A stretch of 18,620 nt of DNA from JAPYTU01 sp036166735 (GTDB lineage Bacteria; Bacteroidota; Bacteroidia; Cytophagales; MED-G16), in assembly GCA_036166735.1 (NCBI GenBank), contig JAYZHG010000013.1, forward strand, positions 1 through 18,620, read 5' to 3'. Made by a program: the position numbers and the translations under genes. Positions 1 through 7,491 of this stretch are shown here, one piece after another. Position 1 is the stretch's first letter; each line of letters starts with the position of its first letter. The notes under the pieces are model-generated. The model was not told the DNA's origin and ran no database searches. It saw only the letters and a list, made by a program, of their open reading frames with translations.

Positions 1-114
1 GTTTTTAATAGGTAGTTTATGAATTTTTTCTATAACGATTCCTTTAATAGTTTGTGAATATGATGTTAGAAAAAAAAATAAAAAAAAAACAGTAAAAAAT
101 GATTTTAAATTCAT
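1..114 (-). CDS. Secreted CarboxypepD_reg-like protein, N-terminus only (truncated by window edge)
   Basis: Reading the minus strand from ATG at 114-112 gives 38 uninterrupted codons to the window edge. The peptide begins MNLKSFFTVFFLFFFL, a basic start plus a Phe-rich hydrophobic core, then TSYSQ as a likely signal-peptidase site. It continues TIKGIVIEKIHKLPIKN, which resembles the first strand of the CarboxypepD_reg-like (Ig-like) domain that opens many Bacteroidota TonB-dependent receptors and related secreted proteins. The ATG overlaps the stop codon of the small membrane protein upstream (ATGA at 114-111), so the two are probably translationally coupled. The rest of the protein lies outside the window, so whether it is a TonB-dependent receptor or a small secreted protein cannot be told. 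The signal peptide is clear; the domain call rests on about 17 residues. Confidence 0.7.
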   Translation of the reverse strand, partial: MNLKSFFTVFFLFFFLTSYSQTIKGIVIEKIHKLPIKN

Positions 115-299
115 TTAAATCTATAATAGATTGAAAAAAATATTACTACAATTACAATTATAATTCCTATATATTTAAATATTTTAAATATTTTAAGTAA
201 TAAAACGTTTTCAGTCATATTTGCAAAAGCTCCTAAGGAAAAATGTATCATCCAAACTAATAATATTATTCCTATTGTGGTTGAAAAATTGATATACAT
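111..299 (-). CDS. Small two-helix membrane protein, function unknown
   Basis: This is a 62-residue protein with two predicted membrane segments, about residues 8-26 and 43-58. The short loop between them carries N27, E30 and N31, and lysines (K36, K39, K42) precede the second helix. The C-terminus YYRFK is basic and, by the positive-inside rule, probably cytoplasmic. I recognise no family. It starts at ATG 299-297 and lies 29 bases from the divergent MORN lipoprotein gene. Its stop overlaps the start of the next minus-strand gene by ATGA, which favours a real, translated gene over a chance frame. A membrane protein coupled to an exported protein suggests an envelope role, but that is inference only. 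Confidence 0.6.
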   Translation of the reverse strand: MYINFSTTIGIILLVWMIHFSLGAFANMTENVLLLKIFKIFKYIGIIIVIVVIFFSIYYRFK

Positions 300-328
300 A
301 ATTTTTTTTTGATAAATTTAATAATCTT

Positions 329-883
329 ATGCGAGAGATAATTTATTTCTTTATTTTAATTACTACATTTTCTTGTAGTAGTAGTGTTCTATACTCTGAA
401 TTAAATCATGATGATGGAGTTTCGTTTTATAATGAAAAAAAATTTTCTGGATTAGCAATTGAAAAAGATAAATCTGATAATATAAGAGTTGAAAAATTAT
501 ATAATGAAGGTATTAATTTATCTACTAAACTATTTGACTCAAAAGGTAATATAGAAAGTGAATGGATATATGGAAATTCTAACATATTTGTAACACGATT
601 TTTTGATAGTGGTAAAGTAGAAAGTAAGGAAGTTTTTGATAGATCTTTAGTTAGAAATGGAAAATCTATTTCATTTTATAGAAATGGCAATAAAAAAAGT
701 GAATGGAACTTTAAAAGTGGATTAAGAGATGGTATTCAAAAAAATTATTTTGCAAATGGAAAACTTTCAGATGAAAGGGAAATGAGTAATGGAAATGAAA
801 ATGGATTTACTAGAATTTATAATAGAGAGGGAGAACTTTTAAAAGAAATATTTTTTAAGAATGGATTAGCCACAAAAATTTAA
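329..883 (+). CDS. MORN-repeat lipoprotein (YwqK-like)
   Basis: This is a 184-residue protein. A short hydrophobic leader (residues 3-14) ends at C16 in the context TTFSC followed by serines. That is a loose lipobox of the kind Bacteroidota tolerate, so it is probably a lipoprotein. The C-terminal half (about 105-184) holds about three MORN_2-type repeats of roughly 23 residues, each built around a G-x-x-x-x-[FY]-x-x-[NG]-G-x-x-x-x-E pattern, for example FYRNGNKKSE, YFANGKLSDE and IYNREGELLKE. Such proteins are often labelled 'YwqK family antitoxin' by similarity, but no toxin partner is visible here and a structural or surface role is equally possible. The gene stands alone: the one upstream is divergent and the one downstream is convergent, with a single base between stop codons. 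Confidence 0.8.
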   Translation: MREIIYFFILITTFSCSSSVLYSELNHDDGVSFYNEKKFSGLAIEKDKSDNIRVEKLYNEGINLSTKLFDSKGNIESEWIYGNSNIFVTRFFDSGKVESKEVFDRSLVRNGKSISFYRNGNKKSEWNFKSGLRDGIQKNYFANGKLSDEREMSNGNENGFTRIYNREGELLKEIFFKNGLATKI

Positions 884-884
884 A

Positions 885-1349
885 TTATTTTTTTATTGTT
901 AAATAATTTCCATCAATTGAAGCTAAGTAAGATGTTAAGTCTGAGTTTGCTGGTCCACTGATAAAATTTCCAGAATTAGAAAATATTGAAGTATGACATG
1001 TACAAGTAAAATTTTCATTTGAATATTGCCAACTTGTTCTACAACTTGCATGAGGACATTCATTGGAGAATGCTCTAATTACATTACTCCCAACATTAAC
1101 AATTAACATGGCACCTTCTGAAAACAATTTCCAAGATCCATCATTTGTTAAAGTTGAAAATGACGAATGAGTTAAATCTATTATATAAAGATTTCCATCT
1201 ATAACGTATCCAGTTTCTGCAAATGCATCTGTATTAGTTGGAACTAAATCATCATCATCACCACAACTTATAAAAAAAGATGATCCTAGACTTGCGAAAA
1301 GTGCTGAAGACCCAGCTGTTTTTAAAAATTCTCTTCTTTTATTTTTCAT
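885..1349 (-). CDS. Rieske [2Fe-2S] lipoprotein with Tat-type leader
   Basis: This is a 154-residue protein carrying a complete Rieske centre. Box I is C98-P-H100-A-S-C103 and box II is C116-T-C118-H119-T-S. C98, H100, C116 and H119 are the expected cluster ligands, and C103/C118 fit the loop disulfide of high-potential Rieske proteins. The leader has twin arginines (R5-R6 in KRREFLK), matching Tat export of a prefolded iron-sulfur protein. It ends in FISC with C29 followed by GDDDD, so it looks like a Tat lipoprotein. The acidic run just after the Cys resembles the surface lipoprotein export signal described in Bacteroidota. It lies 30 bases downstream of the DUF5916 gene on the same strand and is probably cotranscribed. 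It is far too small for a ring-hydroxylating oxygenase and has no transmembrane anchor like a bc1 subunit, so a soluble electron carrier is the likely role; its partner is unknown. Confidence 0.88.
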   Translation of the reverse strand: MKNKRREFLKTAGSSALFASLGSSFFISCGDDDDLVPTNTDAFAETGYVIDGNLYIIDLTHSSFSTLTNDGSWKLFSEGAMLIVNVGSNVIRAFSNECPHASCRTSWQYSNENFTCTCHTSIFSNSGNFISGPANSDLTSYLASIDGNYLTIKK

Positions 1350-1379
1350 AATTTTTTTTAAAAATACTTTTTTTGATTT

Positions 1380-3611
1380 TTATAAACTAATTAGATATTG
1401 AAATTTTATAAAAAATTGTGAATTATCCATGTATAATGACCCAAATTCATCATTTATTTCTTCTCTAAGTGCATTTTGATTTCCTCCTATATAGAATATT
1501 GTAAAAGCATTTGGGTTCCATTGAAATAATGGTTGGATTAATAATTTTTTTTGAAAATCATTATATTCTGAGATTAGTCTAAAACTTATAGATTTAGTAA
1601 ATTGATATCTTCCACTTAATCTTGCTATATAACCTTTAAAATAATTTTTACTAATGCTTATTTTTTTTAATCTAGAATATGTTATACTGGGAGTTAAGTT
1701 AAAATTATCATTAATTTGAAAACTTAGCCTACTAAAAAAAGATAATTCTTTACCTATTTGAGGATCATCTTCATTATAAGCTATATCTTTTCCTAAGCTT
1801 GCTTTTAAGAAAAAAGAAAAAAATTCACTTGTTTGACTTCTTATATTTATTTCATTTTTAGGTAACATTTTATAATCTTTCCCTTCATAATTTTTAAATA
1901 CATCTAGATCGTATGTATAAGTTATATCAGTATTTCCTATTGTTTTAGCTTTTGAAATAAGATCAATGCTTATAACTTTTAATTCATTTTCAAAGTTGTA
2001 AAGAAAATCACCTTTAAATCCAAAGCCATATGATTGAATATTTTTTTTGTTAATTATGTTTTTATATTCTTGAACAAGAGTAAGCCACCTTCTATCATTT
2101 TTAACTACAAATCCAACATCAGTTCTATAGCCTGGGGAAAGATTCTTATATTCAATCATACTTACCCAATGTTCAGTATTTCTTAAAAGTTTAACATAAA
2201 TAGCATCACCATTGAATTTTTCTCCATCAAGATTTACGGTTTTATTATTAAATACATCATCTGTTTCAATCCAATCATTAATTGGTTCTTCATTAAAATT
2301 TTTAAATACTTCAAAACTAAATTTCCAAATTTTAGAGAATTGAAATAATCCATCCAACCCAAATAAGTTTCCATAACCTCCATTTTTATAGTATCTACTA
2401 CTAGAAAATAATCCAATTTTATTATTATTTTTGAATATTCTTTGGTATCTAAATACATTGACTATACTTTGATTTCCTTGACCAAAATATGATCTATCAT
2501 TCCCTGCAATTTGATAAGGTGAATTTTTATCTAAAGCTGTAAGAAAAAATATTCTTGTATTTTTACCTTGACTAAGGAGTTTTGAAGAAAATATTGGGTT
2601 ATTGATGGATCTAGAATAAAATGCTCCATCAGAAAATTTAACTAAATCACTCCCTCTATTAAAGAATGGTCTTTTTTCAGGATAAAGTAAAGCATAAGCT
2701 GAATTGATATCAATTTGAGTTACATCAGCTTCTACTTGTGAAAAATCTGGATTAATTGTTACTTCTATTGATGTATTTTTTGTGATATCAAGATTTAATC
2801 CAATACCAGCATCTCCTGAAGGGTTAGAATATTTTAAGCTATTAGTATTAGTTTCATAATCACCTACAAAATTGCCTGATACATAAGGGAGAAGTTCAAT
2901 TTTTTTTTCAATATTAATATTATTAATTATTAATAATTTAGTTACTTGACATACTTCACAAGGGTTATCTCTATCTCTCCTTTCATTGCTTAATCCGATT
3001 TCATTTGAATTTTCATCATAGTATTTTCTAAACATATTAAAATGCCATTTTTGATTAGTTCCATTAGGAAATGGTAATGAAGAAAAAGGAATTTTCATTT
3101 CTACATTATAACCATCTTCAACAATTGTTCCAGATGATTCATAATTAATATTAAATGAACCGTCATAGCGTTCTTCATCAGTTAATGCATCTATTCCTTT
3201 TACATCATATTGACTTCCAAAAGGGTTAGAGGCTAGTAATATATTATTTCTTGCATCTCTATATGTATCAAATCTTATAAGAACAACATCATCATTCCAC
3301 ATTCCATAATCATCTCTTTGTCTTATAGCTGATCTTATGTTACTTGGATTTCCATATGCATAAAAAGCAACAAAAAGGTAATTGTCAGAATAAGTTATAT
3401 AACCGGTAGTTTTTACATTTGCTTTTGTATTATAGTTAGGTTCAATTTCTAAATCAAGATCTACTATTTTTGCATTTTTCCATTCTTCTTTATTTATTGT
3501 TCCATCAATAATAATAGAATTAGGTTCCGATTTAATTAAATCATAAGAATCTTGAGCTTTTAGAGTATTGATTATTAGAAATAAAATAAAAAAGCCTTTA
3601 TAAAATCTCAT
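1380..3611 (-). CDS. DUF5916 protein with N-terminal CBM9-like domain, outer-membrane type
   Basis: This is a 743-residue protein with a signal peptide (hydrophobic residues 7-17, likely cleavage after A19 in TLKA/Q). Residues about 28-215 match a CBM9-like fold, starting IIIDGTINKEEWKNA. The remainder is DUF5916. Its hallmark NPDFSQVEADVTQID is followed closely by LLYPEKRPFFNRG, and the tail is rich in alternating aromatic strands that end in a terminal hydrophobic/aromatic segment, as expected of a beta-barrel. The length is normal for the family. An unusual C218-x-x-C221 lies near the domain junction. The family is widespread in Bacteroidota and its molecular function is not settled; transport or substrate binding at the outer membrane is inferred. 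It appears to be the first gene of a two-gene unit with the Rieske lipoprotein. The start ATG fits the signal peptide exactly. Confidence 0.88.
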   Translation of the reverse strand: MRFYKGFFILFLIINTLKAQDSYDLIKSEPNSIIIDGTINKEEWKNAKIVDLDLEIEPNYNTKANVKTTGYITYSDNYLFVAFYAYGNPSNIRSAIRQRDDYGMWNDDVVLIRFDTYRDARNNILLASNPFGSQYDVKGIDALTDEERYDGSFNINYESSGTIVEDGYNVEMKIPFSSLPFPNGTNQKWHFNMFRKYYDENSNEIGLSNERRDRDNPCEVCQVTKLLIINNINIEKKIELLPYVSGNFVGDYETNTNSLKYSNPSGDAGIGLNLDITKNTSIEVTINPDFSQVEADVTQIDINSAYALLYPEKRPFFNRGSDLVKFSDGAFYSRSINNPIFSSKLLSQGKNTRIFFLTALDKNSPYQIAGNDRSYFGQGNQSIVNVFRYQRIFKNNNKIGLFSSSRYYKNGGYGNLFGLDGLFQFSKIWKFSFEVFKNFNEEPINDWIETDDVFNNKTVNLDGEKFNGDAIYVKLLRNTEHWVSMIEYKNLSPGYRTDVGFVVKNDRRWLTLVQEYKNIINKKNIQSYGFGFKGDFLYNFENELKVISIDLISKAKTIGNTDITYTYDLDVFKNYEGKDYKMLPKNEINIRSQTSEFFSFFLKASLGKDIAYNEDDPQIGKELSFFSRLSFQINDNFNLTPSITYSRLKKISISKNYFKGYIARLSGRYQFTKSISFRLISEYNDFQKKLLIQPLFQWNPNAFTIFYIGGNQNALREEINDEFGSLYMDNSQFFIKFQYLISL

Positions 3612-3701
3612 TAAGTATTTTTAATTATGTGAAAATAAGTAAAAATCAAATACTTTAAATATATAGATGTCTTTAAGGTTAATATCTTTCGATAAAAAAA
3701 T

Positions 3702-3709
3702 TAAATTTG
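3702..3709 (+). promoter_or_regulatory. Possible -7 promoter box (TAAATTTG) before the hydroxylase gene
   Basis: TAAATTTG fits the Bacteroidota -7 consensus TAnnTTTG. It ends only 4 bases before the ATG at 3714, so a transcript from it would begin at or almost at the start codon (leaderless). I see no TTG/TTTG -33 element 17-23 bases upstream. Such 8-mers arise often by chance in DNA this AT-rich. Confidence 0.25.
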
Positions 3710-3713
3710 TTTA

Positions 3714-4982
3714 ATGCCTACTTACTATATAACAACATTAAATATTATTATTCCAATATTTGTAATTCTAATTTTATTGGAAATATTTTATGCTAATATT
3801 ATTAATAAATCATTTGTTATTAGGAGTATGGATACTCTGTCAAGCCTTTGTTCTGGTTTGACTAACGTTATTAGGGATGTTTTAGGATTAACTGTAATAA
3901 TAGTATCATATAGTTTTATGGTCGATAATTTTGCTTTATTTACTATTAAAACTACTTGGATTACCTATGTCGTTGCTTTTATAGGTATAGATTTTGCAGG
4001 GTATTGGGTTCATAGAATTAATCATAGTATTAATTATTTTTGGAATCATCATATTGTTCATCATAGTAGTGAAGAGTTTAATTTAGCATGTGCTTTAAGG
4101 CAGTCAATTTCTAATTTTTTTTCTTTAACATTTGTTTTTTTAGTACCGACAGCTATTGTAGGAGTACCAGCAGAAGTAATTACATTTTTGGCTCCTCTAC
4201 ATCTTTTTGCTCAGTATTGGTATCATACTAGACTTATTGGAAAGCTTGGTTTTTTAGAATATATATTAGTAACGCCATCTCATCATAGAGTTCATCATGC
4301 TATTAATAAAGAGTATTTAGATAAAAATCTTTCTCAAATATTTATTATTTGGGATAAACTATTTGGTACTTTTCAAAAAGAGTTAAATGAAGTTCCTCCA
4401 GTTTATGGTGTTAAAAGACCGGTTAGATCTTGGAATCCGATTTTTATAAATTTTACCCATTTAATGGTATTAATTAAAGATGCTTGGAGAACAAATAATT
4501 GGTATGATAAATTGAGAATATGGTTTATGCCTACGGGATGGAGACCAAAAGATGTAGAAAATGAGTTTCCTATAGTTTCTATAGATTCATCAAATGATTA
4601 TGAAAAATATTACCCCAATTTATCAATGAAATTACAGATTTGGTCTTGGATACAATATACATTGGTTTTTTGTTTTATGATGTATTTTATAAATAGCCTT
4701 CATAGAATTAGTTTTGTTGAGGGTATTCAATATGCTGTTTTTTTATATGTTTCTATTTATGGTCTAACTAGTCTTATGGATCAGGATTCTTATGCATGGA
4801 TTTTTGAAATAGGAAAATCTTTGTTCGGTTTTGTATTAATAATTTTCTATGGAGACTGGTTTTTTATAAGTACCTATTCAGATCATGCAATAACATTATT
4901 GCAAATTTATTTTGTAAGTTCATCTACTATTGTACTTTATTTTTCTTTTTATGAGAAAAAATTAACTGCTGTTACTAATTAA
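3714..4982 (+). CDS. Alkylglycerol monooxygenase-like integral membrane di-iron hydroxylase (fatty acid hydroxylase/sterol desaturase family)
   Basis: This is a 422-residue polytopic membrane protein. It has the full histidine set of the FA_hydroxylase family: H100-RIN-H104, H112-H113-IV-H116-H117, and H190-H191-RV-H194-H195, plus H163 and H171. The stretch HTRLIGKLGFLEYILVTPSH closely resembles alkylglycerol monooxygenase (AGMO/TMEM195) and its bacterial relatives. The long C-terminal region with about three or four more membrane helices (roughly 310-415) also fits AGMO better than the short ~250-residue sterol desaturases. AGMO cleaves ether lipids by hydroxylating the alkyl chain, using a di-iron site and tetrahydrobiopterin. 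The bacterial substrate is unknown, and a hydroxylase acting on other membrane lipids is possible. It is transcribed alone, divergent from the DUF5916 unit and convergent with pruA (one base between stops). Confidence 0.87.
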   Translation: MPTYYITTLNIIIPIFVILILLEIFYANIINKSFVIRSMDTLSSLCSGLTNVIRDVLGLTVIIVSYSFMVDNFALFTIKTTWITYVVAFIGIDFAGYWVHRINHSINYFWNHHIVHHSSEEFNLACALRQSISNFFSLTFVFLVPTAIVGVPAEVITFLAPLHLFAQYWYHTRLIGKLGFLEYILVTPSHHRVHHAINKEYLDKNLSQIFIIWDKLFGTFQKELNEVPPVYGVKRPVRSWNPIFINFTHLMVLIKDAWRTNNWYDKLRIWFMPTGWRPKDVENEFPIVSIDSSNDYEKYYPNLSMKLQIWSWIQYTLVFCFMMYFINSLHRISFVEGIQYAVFLYVSIYGLTSLMDQDSYAWIFEIGKSLFGFVLIIFYGDWFFISTYSDHAITLLQIYFVSSSTIVLYFSFYEKKLTAVTN

Positions 4983-4983
4983 A

Positions 4984-6615
4984 TTATTTTTCATTCATGA
5001 AAGGATACCTGTAATCAGTTGGACTTTCAAATACTTCTTTGGTTGTTCTTGGTGATACCCATCTTACTAGATTCAGATAAGAACCTGCTTTATCATTGGT
5101 TCCGGATGCTCTACTTCCTCCAAATGGTTGTTGACCGACAACTGCACCAGTAGGTTTATCATTTATATAAAAATTTCCAGCCGCATACTCTAACTTTTTA
5201 TTAGCTAATTCTATCGCATCTTTTTCTTTTGCAAAAATGGCTCCTGTAAGTGCATAAGGAGATGTGTTATTAACTAAATCAAGTGTTTCTTCATATTTTT
5301 CTTTGTCGTAAATATGAATGGTAACTATAGGACCAAAAATTTCTTCACACATTAGTTTACTTTTTGGATTTGAAGATAAAAATATTGTTGGTTCAATATA
5401 ATATCCTTCAGATTTGTCATAATTCCCTCCAATTAAAAGTTCATGATTATTATCTTTCTTGGCAAAATCAATGTATGAAGTTATATTATCAAAAGCTTTT
5501 TCATCGATTACTGCATTTACAAAATTTGTGAAATCTTCTGGATTACCCATTTTTAGAGTTGAAAGTTCATTTAATAGATTTTCTTTAATAGGTTCCCATA
5601 AATTATCTGGTATATATACTCTAGATGGTGCACTACATTTTTGTCCTTGAAATTCAAATCCTCCTCTAATTATTGCTGTTGAAATTGCGAGAAAATCAGC
5701 AGATTTATGTGCAATAATAAAGTCTTTTCCACCTGTTTCTCCTACAATTCTTGGATAAGATTTATAATTACTAATATTGTCACCTATCTCTTTCCAAAAA
5801 TTTTGAAAAACATTTGTACTTCCTGTAAAATGAATACCACCAAAGTCTGGATGTTTAAATATAATATCTCCTGCTGTTTTACCATCTGTGTGAATGAGGT
5901 TTATGACACCATTAGGTAAACCTGCTTCTTTAAAAACTTGCATTATAATATCTGCAGAATAAATTTGTGTTCGAGATGCTTTCCAGACAACCGTATTACC
6001 CATTAATGCAACACTAGAGCATAAATTTCCAGCAATAGAAGTGAAATTAAAAGGACTAAGAGCAAAAATAAATCCTTCTAGTGGTCTATATTCTAAAGAA
6101 TTTTTCATTCCTTCAGGAGATATAGGTTGTTCTTCATTTATTTTACTCATATAATATGGATTAAATCTTAAAAAATCAATTAACTCACAAGCTGCATCTA
6201 TTTCTGCTTGAAATATATTTTTTGATTGTCCAAGCATTGTTGTAGCATTAATTTTAGCTCTATATGGTCCAGCAATTAAATCAGCAGCTTTAAGAAAAAT
6301 TTCTGCTCTTTTAGCAGCACCTAGTGCATTCCAACTTTTTTTAGCACTCATAGCAGCTTTAATTGCTGAATGAACATGAGATGCATCCCCATGATTATAA
6401 TAGCCTAATGTATGATTATGATTATGGGGAGGTGATATTTTGATTTTATTATCAGTTCTTATTTCTTTTCCATTTATATACATTGGAATATCTACTTCTT
6501 TACTTTTAAAATCATTTAATACTTTTTTTAGCTCTTTTTTTTCTTTTGATCCAGGAGAATAATTCAAAATAGGTTCATTAATAGGTATTGACATTTTAAA
6601 AATTTCTTTATTCAT
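4984..6615 (-). CDS. pruA: 1-pyrroline-5-carboxylate dehydrogenase (L-glutamate gamma-semialdehyde dehydrogenase)
   Basis: This is a 543-residue aldehyde dehydrogenase of the stand-alone P5CDH type. It oxidises glutamate 5-semialdehyde to glutamate with NAD+, the second step of proline breakdown. The catalytic E293 lies in GETGGKD and the nucleophile C327 in GQKCSAPSR. Other landmarks are SPFNFTSIAGNL (cofactor and substrate region), HFTGST (NAD-binding turn) and EEIFGPIVTIHIYD. C-terminal QQPFGGSRASGTNDKAG is the P5CDH-type anchor loop that binds the substrate carboxylate. The N-terminal extension before the ALDH core is typical of this subfamily in Bacteroidota and eukaryotes. No proline dehydrogenase lies in the window, so the partner enzyme is encoded elsewhere. 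The start at MNKEIFKMSIPI is the first in-frame ATG; M8 is an alternative. It is divergent from the gene at 6734. Confidence 0.95.
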   Translation of the reverse strand: MNKEIFKMSIPINEPILNYSPGSKEKKELKKVLNDFKSKEVDIPMYINGKEIRTDNKIKISPPHNHNHTLGYYNHGDASHVHSAIKAAMSAKKSWNALGAAKRAEIFLKAADLIAGPYRAKINATTMLGQSKNIFQAEIDAACELIDFLRFNPYYMSKINEEQPISPEGMKNSLEYRPLEGFIFALSPFNFTSIAGNLCSSVALMGNTVVWKASRTQIYSADIIMQVFKEAGLPNGVINLIHTDGKTAGDIIFKHPDFGGIHFTGSTNVFQNFWKEIGDNISNYKSYPRIVGETGGKDFIIAHKSADFLAISTAIIRGGFEFQGQKCSAPSRVYIPDNLWEPIKENLLNELSTLKMGNPEDFTNFVNAVIDEKAFDNITSYIDFAKKDNNHELLIGGNYDKSEGYYIEPTIFLSSNPKSKLMCEEIFGPIVTIHIYDKEKYEETLDLVNNTSPYALTGAIFAKEKDAIELANKKLEYAAGNFYINDKPTGAVVGQQPFGGSRASGTNDKAGSYLNLVRWVSPRTTKEVFESPTDYRYPFMNEK

Positions 6616-6669
6616 GATTTTGTAGTTTTAAATATTTATTTGTTAAATCTTGTTATAACAATTTTATGT

Positions 6670-6702
6670 TTGTGCAAAGAACATTTTTATTAATTAATTT
6701 TG
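6670..6702 (+). promoter_or_regulatory. Bacteroidota-type promoter (TTG ... TAATTTTG) for the gene at 6734
   Basis: TAATTTTG at 6695-6702 matches the -7 consensus TAnnTTTG. TTTG at 6669-6672 (TTG at 6670-6672) serves as a -33 element, with 22 bases between. That is within the spacing reported for Bacteroidota primary-sigma promoters. It lies in the only divergent gap between pruA and the CarboxypepD_reg gene and leaves about 25 bases of leader before the ATG. This is the best two-part match in the window. Confidence 0.5.
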
Positions 6703-6733
6703 CACGATATTTAAAATTAATAACATTTTATAT

Positions 6734-7378
6734 ATGATGGTAAGAAATAGCTTTCTAATAATTTTTTTATTAATTAATATTTCATTTTACTCTAATGATT
6801 TATTTTCACAGGGCCAAAATAAAATTATTCAATTATCTGGAGTGGTAGTAGGTGAAGATAGTATTTCTGGTGTAGGAGGAGTTCATATATATGTTCCGGC
6901 AGCGGGTAGAGGAACAACTTCAAATCCATATGGTTATTTTGCAATGCCTGTACTTGCTTCAGATAGTATTATTGTAAGTGCTGTAGGTTATCAAAAGCAA
7001 AATTTTATTATGCCTGGTGATAAGGGTGAATCGGTAACTTTAATTATAGAATTAAAACCAGATACAACAATTTTACCAGAACTTGAAATTTTTCCTTATC
7101 CAACTGAAGATTTATTTAAAAAAGCAGTTTTAGCAATAGAATTACCTAATAGAAAAGATTTAGAAAATCTTGATAAATCCTTAAATAAGGATATGTTAAG
7201 AAAAATGTATGCAAATCAACCCATGAGTGCTAATATGAATTACAAGTATTTTATGGACCAACAAATGTTGTCAACTTCTCAAAAATATCAATTACCATCA
7301 AATCCTTTATTGAATCCTTTTGCATGGGTAAAATTTATAAAGGCAATTAAAAGAGGGGATTTTAAAAAGAAAGATTAA
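6734..7378 (+). CDS. Secreted CarboxypepD_reg-like domain protein
   Basis: This is a 214-residue protein with a signal peptide (M1-R4 basic start, hydrophobic 7-18, probable cleavage near FSQ, residue 26). Residues about 32-110 form a CarboxypepD_reg-like domain: LSGVVVGEDSISGVGGVHIYV, then a GTTSNPYGYFAMPV turn, then DSIIVSAVGYQ. This is the pattern shared with N-terminal domains of TonB-dependent receptors, but here no plug or barrel follows. The remainder starts LPELEIFPYPTEDLFKKAVLA and ends with a basic, proline-containing tail (KRGDFKKKD). It resembles a recurring Bacteroidota family of short secreted proteins with no assigned function. The start is ATG at 6734; an immediately following ATG at 6737 is an equally good start. 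A good promoter lies upstream and the gene is monocistronic. Confidence 0.8.
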   Translation: MMVRNSFLIIFLLINISFYSNDLFSQGQNKIIQLSGVVVGEDSISGVGGVHIYVPAAGRGTTSNPYGYFAMPVLASDSIIVSAVGYQKQNFIMPGDKGESVTLIIELKPDTTILPELEIFPYPTEDLFKKAVLAIELPNRKDLENLDKSLNKDMLRKMYANQPMSANMNYKYFMDQQMLSTSQKYQLPSNPLLNPFAWVKFIKAIKRGDFKKKD

Positions 7379-7491
7379 TTGCAGTTTGTTTCTATCATTT
7401 TTAAATTAATATTTGTTTTATCTAGTAAAATGGATTTATTCTAATCAAGACATGCTTGCTCATAATTTTCAAGATCATAATTTTAGTTTTG
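7379..7491. other. Non-coding gap between a CDS end and the tRNA 3' end
   Basis: This 113-base gap separates the convergent CarboxypepD_reg gene and tRNA-Arg. It has only a 4-bp CAAG/CTTG hairpin (7447-7459) and one 18-codon frame on the minus strand, neither persuasive. It is the longest stretch in the window without an identified gene or element. Confidence 0.5.

Noticed and set aside
70..89. A9 and A10 runs as a phase-variable tract
   Set aside because: They encode the Phe-rich core of a signal peptide; A/T runs of this length are frequent throughout this AT-rich window.
2234..2458. 74-codon open frame on the minus strand
   Set aside because: It lies wholly inside the DUF5916 gene in another frame and has no recognisable features.
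5459..5919. Plus-strand open frames at 5459-5650 and 5707-5919
   Set aside because: Both are antisense to well-conserved pruA coding sequence, with no initiation context or homology.
7405..7480. 18-codon minus-strand frame just downstream of the tRNA
   Set aside because: Too short, no start context, and no resemblance to known small proteins; chance frame in AT-rich DNA.
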